Positions 21,582-33,720 of a stretch of DNA of 64,000 nucleotides are shown here, in pieces. The notes under the pieces are model-generated. The model worked only from the letters and a program-made list of their open reading frames with translations. It was not told where the DNA came from and did no database searches. The position numbers were made by a program, and so were the translations under genes. The stretch is from Smittia aterrima. Taxonomy: Eukaryota; Arthropoda; Insecta; Diptera; Chironomidae. The stretch is from assembly GCA_033063855.1 (NCBI GenBank), contig CP093830.1, positions 17,112,854 to 17,176,853 of the forward strand. The letters are read 5' to 3'. Position 1 is the first letter of the stretch. Each line of letters opens with the position of its first letter.

Positions 21582-24500
21582 TTTCCACCTCAGTTTGTTG
21601 CTTCAGCGTGTCTGTGCATGAATAAAAAGGACAAAATAAAATTATTTTTAATAAATTTGCTCATGCAAAAGCAGAACCGTAATTTTCCATTCGATTTCTC
21701 TCAGTTCGCAACCTTTCACTCACATCGAGCTTTATTTTATTAAAGAGATGTTGTAAGCTCTCTCAGAGCTTTCTCATCGAAAAACGTATTCAAGCTAATA
21801 GGATGCGAGCAAAGGTTGGAAAAAGAGACACGCGGAGCAATTTATCATTGTCATGAACTCCCTCTGCCTTCTGGTCAGTGTCCCGTAATCGAACCTCTAA
21901 AAAACGATCTTTCAGCTTTACGACTCAGCAGCCTTTGATAAATTTTTAAATGTGTTCAACCACGCAACCGATACATCAAATTTTATCACGAGAATTGTAT
22001 CGACTATCTCCCGTAAAGTCCGGATGACCAAATCCTGCATGTCACGTTCTCATTTGATGATGCTATTGATTCAATAGCTTCATGTACGTTGATTCGTTAA
22101 TGAACTGGCAACTTTTTATTGTTACAACAAGTATTCAATTTAATAGCGAGTGAGTGCTCTGTCTTTTAAAGCTTTTCTTTGTTAAAAAAAAGTTTAGAAG
22201 GCAAACGCGAAGTTGCTTCGTTAGAAACTTTTCTTTCCGATTGAATAATTTTTCTTCATGCTAACGAATTTCACTTCATTCAGAGTCGTCCTATAACAAA
22301 TCTCTCAAACGTCTTCACAAGAATAACGACGCGTTGGACATTCGACTCTCCAGTGAATAAATCTTTGACGAAGATTCAGGGCTCGGGACGCCAATCAGAG
22401 AACTCTCAGAGTAAGAGATTAACAACAAGTACTCACGAACCCTGCAACACTCAGCAAACAGCAAATAGATTGTTGGAACAAAAGGAATTAGCATAAGACC
22501 ACTTTGCGGAGGGATTCATTTAAATTCTCAAGTTTAAGAGACGAGCAGTGATGGCGCCAAACATGAGTTATGCGCATAATTCCTCAAAAAAATGAAAGCG
22601 AGAATTGATCTCTTTTTCGTTTAATTGCATAATTTTACGTTTACGTGTTTCTCAAAACATTTCGAAGAAGGAAATTCCTTAAGTGGCTTCACAGGTTTCA
22701 GGAAATCCGTTTCAAGAGAAAGCAATTTGAATGCTGACGTCTTCTCAATTCGGGGCGAAAAGCAACAAGTCGAAGGCTTTCACAACAAAAACTTTGCTTC
22801 AAAGTTTTAGAACAAGTTTTGATCTCGGAAAACACTTAAGTTGATCTCAGACACTTCAACAAATTCCTTCGTGTTTTATGCTTGTCTAGTCAGGGACAAT
22901 CGATAAATTACGTAACTTTTAAATTTCATAAAAAATTCTTACAACTTTTCTGATTTTAAAATTCATTATCAAAGTTTATTCTACTGAAAGAACGTGAAAA
23001 GTGAAAAACAATGAAAAATTCATAAAACTCTCGACTTGAATAGTCGAGAGAAGGATTTAAGTTTTAAATAATCTCCTGAACATCACATAACGTTGCATCG
23101 TTGAGGCTTCCACGACACGAGGCGATAAGTTTAACGAGAAAACGACTTCTGCGAGCTGCAAACATTTGTAATCTTGAAATAAACTTCTCAAAACCAACGC
23201 AACTGCATAAATTATTTTAAGGACAACACGTAATCTCTTCTCGGAATGAAATTGTTCTTTTTTTAAGGCTTGTGTTTCCTCTCTCAAGTTCTTTGGCTTA
23301 GTTTTAAATTCCGCTCGACATTGAAACATCAATCAACAAATGAGACGTCCATCAACATGAGAGGCTTCATCCAATTGATCTTTCTCCCCCTTGCGTCCAT
23401 CACTTGCAACAGAAAAAAAAATGATTTATGGATTCTCATCAACGCAATTGAAATGTTTGCCATGTCCACTCGATAACTTTTGCATGATAATGATGATTGC
23501 GATGAAGACGACGTCCCGAGATTAGATTTCATTCTTCAAACTTTTAAATTCAAATGAGATTGCCCGACCCGCTTCTTGTTGATTTCATTTTGTGACGGAT
23601 CAACTTTGAATGATTCGTTACGAGGCTTTAGAGTTTTAATTGACGGGCAGCGAGAAGCTCAACGTTTTCATAATTAGAAGAAACGTCGCATCTCCTATAA
23701 AATCAAGGTACCGAGAATTCTCGCATGAAGGATCACAAATTAAATCAAAATCACTGGAAAGATTAAAAGTTACGCCTCAAAATCGCTCTCTTTGAACCCC
23801 ACACCAAATGAAGTTCAGGAAGCTCCTTTAGATAAGATTTTCAAAAGAGTCTCTCGACACTTTACCAAAAATAACTTTGAATTATTCCGGTAATTTTCTA
23901 AACAATTTCCCGGAAATTTTGATAAGAAAATGATTTCCTAACAAAACTAATTGCGTCAAGAGAAAACTTTTGTTGATGCGCTTCATGAAAATTTGCTCCT
24001 TGGGACTCGTAAACGTGTCAAAAGTTTCCCACGGCGGCTTCGCAAATAAAAATTTCTCATTCTCAGATTTCATCGCGTTAATTATTTGGTGGCGCAGTAA
24101 ACTTTTCACCGATGAGTGAAGACAGGAAAGGGAAAAAATGCCTTGAAGCGTCAGCTTTATGTCAAATGTTTTTACGAAGATGAACCAACATAATGACGAG
24201 TTTAACACGTTTCACTCTTAAATTCCTCGACTTTATTAAACTTTTCTTTTGTTTTTATTTCTCTTACTTATCTCTCATGTGTGGCAACTGCTGAAGTTTC
24301 GGAATAAACTCGCGACAAAGCATCGAAATTTAAATTTTGTGTGTTCGCTTGCTAATAGGGACAAGCGCATCATTGCAGCTGTCACTTCAGAGTCTCGAGT
24401 TGCTTCATGAATTATGTTGAGTTAATGAGCGGAAAATCGCTCATGATAAGCTTTACATCAAGCTGTGATGTAAATTATTTTAATCCTTCAATGATCGCAA

Positions 24501-27500
24501 AGAGCTTTAGAGTTTCTCCATCCGACACTTTGCGAAAGAAAATTCTTTCACTCAAAGAAGAGATTTGCTCTGAACACGACACTTCAGATTCAATTTTGTG
24601 GGATTTACAGAAAGTGATGAAAAGCCGCAAAACTTTAAGAGTAAGTAATCCAATATTAACTTCAACAGCTTGAAACTTTTGGTTTGTTAAGTCTCCAGTG
24701 ATTATCTCTCAAGCACCAAAGTTGTGGAAACTTTATTTTTACAAATCATTGAAATCTCAACTCTTGAACAAAAAAAAAATGAATAAATCATTCAATACAG
24801 GAATTTAAGTTTCCATTAAAACTTCAAGAGCTTGAAAACTTTTCAACTCAAACACACATCGTGAAACTTTGCGATGTAAGCAGATTTTGATTTATCAAGT
24901 TTTTGAGCAGGAAGCAATCTTCTTCGTTGTGAGATACAAAAACTTTCAATGTTCCACAATTTAAATGAGGAATTTCCCGCCATAAGTTTATCATCGCATC
25001 AGCAACAATTTAGTGAACGAAAGGAATTTATTTTCGTTCCATCGTCGATAAGCTTATCGAATATTTTTTGCTCGTTTTAGAATGAAAACTTTATGTTAAT
25101 TTGTTTCTTAATTACTATTTTCTTCACAAAGCAGATCAGAAACTTTAGTTTCAGCTGCAAAACCTCAAGCAATTAAATATTTAAATTGGCAAAAAAGGAA
25201 ATCAAATTTATTCAATTAAAAGCTCTTGTGACTCTTCGATTTGAAACCTTTATCAATCAAATCTAAGGAAATGTCAATTCTTGAAATACTTTGACAAGCT
25301 CTCAGTTCACTTTCCTATCCACTCGACCTTTCCTACATTTTAACCAACTCTCCCGATTAACATCCACGTAGTTGATCAAATTATTAAAACAGAAGACTCG
25401 CCTTAATTAATTTTATGAAACCTCATGCGGGAATTTAATTAAAAACTTTTTTTTTGCATTTTTCTCGGTAAATTGTTTCACTGACAACAGGTACACTCTC
25501 GAAATAAAATAAATTTATGAATCAACATACCGTAAGTCGAACGATTTAATTTTCCTCAATCCTCATGCGAGAAAATTCCACGAGCAGAATGATTAAAATT
25601 TTTGTCGAAGGAAATTATAATTTTGTTGTGGAAAATATTTTCCCGAAAAATGTTTATCGCTCTCTTAATTTTCCTGTCTTCACAGTTCAAACTTTAACAT
25701 TCAGTTGAATTGTTCAACTGTTAAGGGAAAATCATTTTCCGAAGTATTTATACACAATCTCAACATAAAACGATTTGATTTCGAGCAGCAGCGGCAACGA
25801 ATGGTGAAAACGAAGAGAGGAAAGCTCTCACGAAGAATTTCCCGAGCGACCGAAAGCTCCACGTGATTTCTCATCGTCGCCACTTTCTCTCATCGTTTGT
25901 GTTGGTTGGTGAAAAATTATCGTGGGCCTCTGTTTCGTCAAAGAAATCTCGCCGATCGCTGTAATAATTTCTTATCAGGAAGAATTGGAAAGGGAAGGAG
26001 AAAAAACCCGGTGAGTTGTTTATTCTCTTTGTGGAAATTTTGTAGCAATCGTCGTTTTACGATGAAATCACTCAGAAGGCTATAAATTATCCATTAAACG
26101 ATTCCCATTACGACGTGTGTTTGCATTGATGATTCCTAAATGGATTTGGATAATTTCACGATAATTTCGTTTACAATTCAGAGATAAAAATAGATTGTGC
26201 GTGGAGACAAATCAAAAATTGACGCTCGATCATTGTCGTTCGTTCCGAAAGATTCGTTTACAATCTAGGCGTTGTCTGTCTAATGAATTAATCTTCTTGG
26301 GATAAATGAAACTTTGTTGAGTCGTGATTTTTAATTAAATCATTAAACCTGTGATTGTATGAAGCTTCGCTATAAAACTTCTTGTTGCCCACGTAGCTGT
26401 CATCAGCATTCTCTACATAGTTATGACATTATCAGATAAAACGTGTGAGGATTGCGTCTCTGGTTGGCATTCGCTTTATGGCTCAACGAATGAGAGTGGA
26501 AAAAGGTAATTTCGGCAAATATTTGAAGTGATAATTGACATTGAACTGTTTCTCTTTTATTTGCGTGATGTTCAGCGAGCTTCAACTAATTAGAATATCG
26601 ATTAATTACAAACTCCTATTAATAAAACATTTCTTTCATTTTTCTTTAATTTTTATTTCTCAACTAAAATGTGAATACAATTAAACATAAAGTTCGTATA
26701 CAAAAACATTTGGCGCATCAAATAATCGGAATTTAATTGTTTTGAGCGACATCGTCTTTCAGTCAATATCTTTCTATTTTCTTTCTTAAAGTGCGATTCG
26801 TAAATGAAATTAAATTTGCATGTCGTAAACTAAAAGTCAGTGACAATTTTAATTGAAAAGAAAACTTTACTTCATGTGGAAAACAACTTTCAACTTTATC
26901 TCATTCCATATCTCATCCTTTGATTGATAAGTTTTGGTTATTGTCTGGATTATTGTTACTTAAGTATTCATTTAAACCCTGAATAATTTTGTATAAGTAT
27001 TCAGGTTTAGTTCTTTCTGCTTTGCTTTGCATTGAGTAAAAAACGAGATGAAAAATTGTTTGGAAAAGTTTATGAAAGATTTAGCTCGTAAAGGAGCTTG
27101 ATATAGAGAACTTTCTTAAGCTCCGAAGATGGTAAGGCGCGTTTCTCTTATCTCCCAATAATTTTAAAGCCTCTGGAATTTTAAGAAGGACTTGAAACTG
27201 TAGAAATACAAAATCTCCTCACAGAGATCTATTTAGAAAATGTGTTATCAAAATGTTTTAGGGTCAAAGTTTCTGTTTTGGTTTAAAAATTAAAACTAAA
27301 AAAAAAACATTTTTAATCTTTATGAGAAAATCAAAATCATTAAAATTAATTACTTATCGAGGATAATAATTGTCCTCATAAAAAAAATTAAAGTGTTTCA
27401 AACACAAACCGTAAATGTTATAAAAATTAAAACGATAATTTTGTTTAAAAATGTGTTTGAGCTCGGAAAATCTTTTGTGCTTCTGTGAACGCAAAATCAA

Positions 27501-27840
27501 TTTAAATTGTTGATAAGAGGAAATAAAATTTTCATGCCAATCTTGTCGCAAAGACCACTTAAATCAATTTCGAGAATATCAATGATGTTTTTGATCATCG
27601 TGGCGCGGCTGCAATTTCCTCAAAAAGAAAGCAGAGAATCATGCGTAACAGTCAACAGAAATGGAAATTCACATCTCGATGAAAAATTTATAATGAAAAA
27701 TGTAAAACTCGCACGTGCAAGGCTCCTCGCCATTGTCGCACGTGATAATTCGCTCCGGCATATCCAACAAACACTTTTTCTTTTAACTTATGACACGAGA
27801 CGTGAGATTTGGACTAAAAGCGATGCTCTCTGCTTTTCTT
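21582..27840. other. Long intergenic region, nothing recognised
   Basis: About 6.3 kb of AT-rich DNA between Mip 2 and the nucleoside transporter. Open frames are short and without family resemblance. It presumably holds Mip 2 promoter and enhancer DNA. No repeat, RNA gene or exon could be supported. Confidence 0.5.
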
Positions 27841-29782
27841 TTAAATATCTAAAGCCATCTGAGCGAAATATGGGAACGCGAAGGAGAAAAGAATTCCACA
27901 GAAAATTCCTGTTATCAACATTGCTGCCGCCATCATTCCCGCTGTGATTTGGTATTGAGGATTCGTTTGTGATCCTGGAGCGTACATCATGGCCAATGAA
28001 CTCAAATAACCGGAACTGAAGGCCATAATTACAGCAGTTCCCCAGTAAACGTAATCGCTTGTAATATAAACGGGAAGGACACGTGAAACACCTAACGGAT
28101 GATAATTGCAGAACAAGAAAATTGGGATGAAGACCACTCGAAGCAAAGCGGGAAAGACGAGATATCTGGGAGAAGGCTGTGAAATAAATGTAAAAAAATT
28201 AGGAATCATGAACGTCAAAGTTGACATAAAAAATCTTACCCATTTGACCCAGGACGTGGCCAGACTTCCAAGCATAGCAAACACGTTAAAGGTTAGGAAG
28301 CAGGTGATCGGTACAAATAAGTCTCTTGGTAAAATGCCAAATAATTTCCCTTCGCTGGTTTGTTTTATGTCTGAGTGAACGGTCGGGAACACAGTGAGCG
28401 TTACAAAAAAGATGAAGAAGACGTTGAAGAGCTGACCAAACGATTCCTTGAAAATCTTCCAGTACGGCGGTCTCGCGTGTATATTGACACCTGATCGTCT
28501 AGCTTTCTCTTGCTGCTTTTCACTCATCATCTCATGATAACGGAAGAATTTGTTTAGTGGCATCGCGAAGTAAGTGTCGAAGCAGAGAAGGATAACGAAC
28601 ATCGCAGTGATGAAATAATAAATCGCCGCTTTACGTGCCGACGACCAGATCGAGCTTGACAAAATGCTAGAAAATCAAACAGACAAAAATCGATGTTATC
28701 ATTAGCAAATTCGCGACAGAAAGTGTCAATCAACAATTTATTACCTGATGACTGTTGCAAAGGTTCCGCTAATGTTAGAGCCAAGTACGACGGCTCCTGT
28801 GTACTTTGGTGGCAGTTTTGCTGCCATTCCATATGCCTAAAGATAATAAATGAAGAGAATTCAGAAAATGCTGCGTATTTTGAGGTTTGACGAGCTTACC
28901 GTGTTTTGGAAGATTCCGCCAGCCACTAAATTAAAATGAGAAATCTTCAGTCATTAATCTCTTCAAGTAATTTTTTTAAAACAAACTCACTGTTAAGAAC
29001 AACAACAGATGCCATCGTCACCCAGAAGAATGTCTCGGGCCACTCAGATGAGTTCACCATAGCAAGGATGACGGTAATCAGGAAAACGACGATTTCGATG
29101 ATTAAACTCCAAACGACACGCTTCGTGAGATCGCCTCTGTAGGAAGAAAGTTGAATTATTTACGTATTGTCCATCTCGGAGTTCATTCATCTTACCCCAA
29201 ATTAACGAAGATGTTCATCCAGTTGAAAAGAACATTTGGGATCTGTGACATGAAGGCGACGTAGGGCATGAAGTTCGCAGCAAGAGCTGTGGTGTTTTGT
29301 CCTGTGTAATTTTCCGACAATTTATAGTCGACGAAGTAATCTTTTGCTGTGATAAACATATTCCACGGCGTGAGAGTTCCGATTCCGTGAAGAACAAGAA
29401 TGAAGAAGATCAGCTTGTATTTGTCCGTTGGCGGTTCACACTCAAGCTTCGCTCGCTCCATTGTCATTCCTTTGAAATTAAGTTCATCATCGGGAAGATT
29501 TCTGTTGGCTTCCCAAGCTGGTGTAAGCCGAACAGGTTCTGTTGAATCATTTCGGCCTGTAATGAAAAGTTTTGGTTAAAAAAAAAACGAATCAGCAAAT
29601 TAAACTGTAATTTCACTTGAAATTCTTGGGAATTTCTGACTCGAGCTCATTTTAATTCAATTTAATGAACTTATTGTCATCAAATTTATTGATTTGACTG
29701 TAATCGAAGGTCAAATTCTTATTTACAATCACCACTTACGCTTTTCCAAACGGTTCTTTATGTAGCAATAAATCGAAGCCAT
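27841..29782 (-). CDS. Equilibrative nucleoside transporter (SLC29/ENT family)
   Basis: Seven coding exons on the minus strand: 29740-29782, 29196-29556, 28991-29136, 28900-28925, 28745-28836, 28240-28666 and 27841-28176, all in phase, giving 476 residues, close to the ENT norm. The first transmembrane segment carries the family signature GIGTLTPWNMFITA. A GGIFQNTAYGMAAKLP segment and the final helices (YLSSLAMMYAP, GIFCGILFSFAFPYF) are also ENT-like. About eleven membrane helices are expected. It moves nucleosides down their gradient across the plasma or lysosomal membrane. A large loop of basic residues follows helix 6. Exon 4 is only 26 nt, and the last intron (28177-28239) is 63 nt and stop-free in frame. 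Probably an Ent1/Ent2 orthologue; which is uncertain. Confidence 0.92.
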
Positions 29783-32323
29783 AATTTCCTTAAGTTTACT
29801 CTTCAACTTCTCGCAGTAGACTAAGCGAACTTTTCTCTCTCGCTTTGAACGAAATTAAATGACCAGTCGTACGAACGAATGGGGAGAAGTGAAGACCGCA
29901 TAAGAATGAAGTATTTTCAAAATATTTTCTGCGGGCAACAGCAGAAAGAGCGTCACATTTCTATGCTCAAAATTTTTAAATGGCTTTGAGTCAAGTGATC
30001 TTATCAATTTCTAGGAATTCATCATTATTCTCCGAAGCTTATAATTTGACAATTACGTGTTAGTAAGGGCTCAAGGGTCGAAATTCATAAAGAAAAGAAG
30101 ATGATTGCTTATCACCCTTTTTCCTTTATCATTTTCGAACTCTCCGTCGACTCATCTTCTCAACCAGTTCTGATTGCAATTTTTCTTTCTTCTGGAATTT
30201 CGCATTGATCTTCAAATTTATCACGATTCTGGAACTTAAGTCTCGGCCAAGGGCAGACAGGGGCCGCGACTCTTCTTGAGTTCATGTCTGACTAGCGTAA
30301 AATTAAATGTTTCGGGTTTCGAAAGAATATTTCATTCTTGACGTCGCTGAAATCGCAAATTCAGCGCATTCCGCACAATTAAATTTTCTTTTTCAACTCC
30401 ACACGAACCTTTTGATTTCATTTGATTTGTGAGGTTTGCAATCAACAGACGCGATCTGTCAACTAACAAGTGTAAAAATCAAAGTAGTGTGAATAAATTT
30501 GGTTTGATAACTTTTAAAACCTGGCTATTGAATAAGGAATCTCTAACTAGATTGATGCACTTAGAGAGAATTCTATGACGATCACATTTCGGTTCTTTCA
30601 TATCATTGTCGAGATAAGCATTTTCAAAAGTTTAATCCGAGAAGGAACCGCAAGCAAAAAAAGAAATTGAATTACGAGTCGTCTGAAAATGTCATAATAA
30701 AACACTTAGATAAGCAATAAAACACTTTCAAAGATTTTCTTTTCTTCTCCCTTTGAAATTTAAATGAAGCAACAAACCGCGTCAAGCTCAATAAATCACA
30801 ATCGGGCAGCAAGATCAAGGTCGGAGAATCTGTTTTCTTTTCGCAGCTATTATAGGATCAATTTGATTGAGCCTTTGTTTGTTTCAATTCAATAAGAGTT
30901 AACGCACGAATAGTTTTCGAGAACAGTTAATTTTCTCCATTCATGAAACAATGGAATTAGATTAAAAGTTAGAATTAGATCAGAATTAGGATTAAACTTA
31001 AAAGTTAAAATATTGAGATGAAACTTTTCTCTTTTTCCGCTTTGAAGTAATGACATTGGTCAAAGCAATAATAAAAAAAATCATAATAATAATATTATAG
31101 CAACTTCTGAATTCCTTTTCTTTCTTTCTTTCGACTTATCTAGCTTCAAAGCTTGTTTGGAATTATTGTAAAGAAAATAGATCTTGTTACCATTTAATTG
31201 CATTAATTCTGCTATTCAATTACATTCAGAGATGCTGAATGACGAGGGGAGAGAAAGTAATAGCCAGAGGAAAGAAACCACTTGACCCGAAGTCATTAAT
31301 CAACGTTCGACTTCGCTAATAAAAGAAAAATGTCAATGACTTGTGAGATTTAGAATTGTTTAGACTCGTAATGTGCTTATTAAATCTTCTTATCGTTTGT
31401 TTATGCTTTTTTTGCTTAAAACATTGGTCAAATCAACTGATAACCCATTGGCATGTTCAAGGCTTAAAATTGTTTGCTTTACTTACTCGAGACAATTGAT
31501 GTTCCATTGGAGCGGCTGTTTCCGAGAAGCGACTGCTCCTCTCGTCTTGACGATGCCATTACTCAAATTTTGGAAGTTAAGTCCACAATGCTGCTGTCTG
31601 TTTGTTTAATTTTATCGCTGGCGTGTTCTTATCAAGCTAAAATGAGAAGAGAAAAAAAAGAAGATTTTTGTCAAACAGAAGAATAAAGCGCTAATGATTG
31701 AGATAAAATATTGGCAGAGCACTAATCAAACAGAAAGATCAACAAATTGCTGCTCTGTCGCCTAATCAAGATGATTCATTAACTATTTGAAAACAGAACT
31801 TTTTGTTTTCATTTTTTTAATGAAGTTTATTCAAGCCAACGTGTACATGACGTCTTCTGTATAAAGAACGTTGACTTGCTTCCGCACAATCGTTGAAATC
31901 GATCGATAGTCATCGACTGATAAGGCTTTGTTTATAGTAAAAAAAGATGTGAATGAAATGTTTTAAAATAAACATCGAATTACAAACCAACGTGTCACGT
32001 TTGTTAGTTTTTCTTTTTCTTTGAAAGTCTTAATCAATCATTGAAAGCATTCAGGCGCGAAACAAACTTATGACGCCAGTAGCTCAAGTTCTTTATGTTA
32101 TCAGCGCCGAAGCTGATTACCACTCAATAGTAGAAAAAGAGCCTTCAATGAAATGTGCGGCAATGATGTAATTTGTAAATAATCACGAGGACGAGGCAAT
32201 TTCGTGAAAACGTTTTATCGATCGCAGAAATATCTAAATATATAACTTCTTCACTGACGACTCCACAGAGCACACAGTTGCACGATTATTTGCTAGCGAC
32301 TGGTACGATAAGAGGAGTAAAGC

Positions 32324-32462
32324 TATAAAAGAAGTTGTTCTGTTGGGAGGCTGAGATTGCATGAAGGTTGTTGCTGCGGTAAATTCGAGTGCGGCTTTAA
32401 TCAATCATAGACTTGCTATTTATACTCGAATCCAGTCATCGAAAGAGGTAAACTCGATATAA
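32324..32462 (+). promoter_or_regulatory. TATA box followed by a 33-codon ORF
   Basis: TATAAAAG at 32324-32331 is followed by ATG at 32361 opening a 33-codon frame (starting MKVVAAVNSS) to a stop at 32460-32462, with a possible splice donor GAGGTAAAC inside. The TATA-to-ATG distance leaves almost no 5' UTR. It might be a first exon or a chance match. Confidence 0.2.
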
Positions 32463-32993
32463 CATTTAGATTCTCATGTTTCTTCCCCTTTTCATAGAAA
32501 AGCCACAAAACTGGAAATATTTCGTTAAACAAAAGAGTTTGACGAAACAAAAGAACGTCATGAGTTTGAAACTGCAGATGCAAACAATTATGTGACAGTC
32601 TCAATCAAAATGTCAGCAGGATTAAATGAAAATTGAGGAATGTCAAGAGAGCACTTAACACATATTTTTGCATTTTTGATAACACATCACTGAATGAGTT
32701 GTTTTATTAGATTGCAATTCAATAACTCAAGAGCGGCTAAAGCACTTTGTTGAGTGACTTGACTACCGACGATAAGGCAAATCTATTGACTTTTGCCCGA
32801 CTCAACAAGCCACTTTAAGTAGTTTCTGATTACACTTCACTTACCTCTCGAATTTCCAGAAGATTTTAAAACATGAAGAATGTCACAAAGTCAAAAGGAA
32901 TAAAATGAAAGGCCTCTACACAACACAAAGAGACTTGTTTTACGATTCAGTTTTTACTTATCCACGTGCTATCGGCCACATTTTTTCCTAATT

Positions 32994-33056
32994 TATAAAT
33001 AAAAGATTTTCCGAAGCATCAGCTCGCTTAGAGAGTGATTACTTTACTGTGTGAGT
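32994..33056 (+). promoter_or_regulatory. TATA/Inr core promoter candidate
   Basis: TATAAATA at 32994-33001 is followed 27 bp later by an initiator-like TCAG (A at 33021), then by a strong donor GTGAGT at 33051. No coding frame follows before the end of synaptojanin. It may start a noncoding transcript. Confidence 0.25.
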
Positions 33057-33720
33057 TTTGTGTGCGACACAGAAAGTTGTGAAGAATTGTAGTTGAACGG
33101 AGAAAGAGGTTTTTTTCTCTGTGTTAGTTTCGACGGTTTTTAATTTACAGGATTTTAAAAGGTTTTTAATTGATTTGCAGCTCATTCATGAGCTCATTCT
33201 TAATAATTTAACTTAAATAAAAGAAAATATTAAATTAGAAGCTAAGATTGACAATTAGACATAATAAAACATTTTTTCATTCATTCCAATTGGATTCAAA
33301 TTTATGCTTTGCTATAAAATCATAAATATCCAGATATTTCAACAGAAAGAAACAAAACATTTTTTTATTTAAACTTTCGATATTTATTGCAATCCTTTGA
33401 TGAGTACTTAGATTATCTACATGAACTTCTATTTTTGGTAATGATAATTAACTTAAAACATCTTATAGCTGATAACGACATTCTTCGAGTAACATTTAGC
33501 GTGGATGAAATTCCTATCTTCGTGTCTTTTAAATCTTGTATAACTTTTCATGTCTAAATAGAAGAACATCATATACTTTAGTGTATCGATTGCCTATGTA
33601 GCAGTAATTCAACTAGAATGTTCAAAAAAAAGGAACGAAACTTTAGAAAGTAATGGAATAGTTAAGTGTGCCAGTAATGTCGATAAGGATTAACTATGTT
33701 TAAAGCATAGATATTTTTGT

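Larger units (their letters stand above)
29783..33720. other. Intergenic region upstream of ENT and downstream of synaptojanin
   Basis: About 3.9 kb, AT-rich, with no gene I can support. Two TATA-like core promoter arrangements on the plus strand (near 32324 and 32994) are listed separately. The left part should contain the ENT promoter; the right end holds the synaptojanin 3' UTR. Confidence 0.5.

Noticed and set aside
24407..24673. 88-codon plus-strand ORF with a donor-like GTAAGT near its end
   Set aside because: No homology, no acceptor partner and no coding-like composition; similar-length frames are common across this intergenic block.
27507..27947. 146-codon plus-strand frame
   Set aside because: Partly antisense to the nucleoside transporter's last exon, with no family resemblance.
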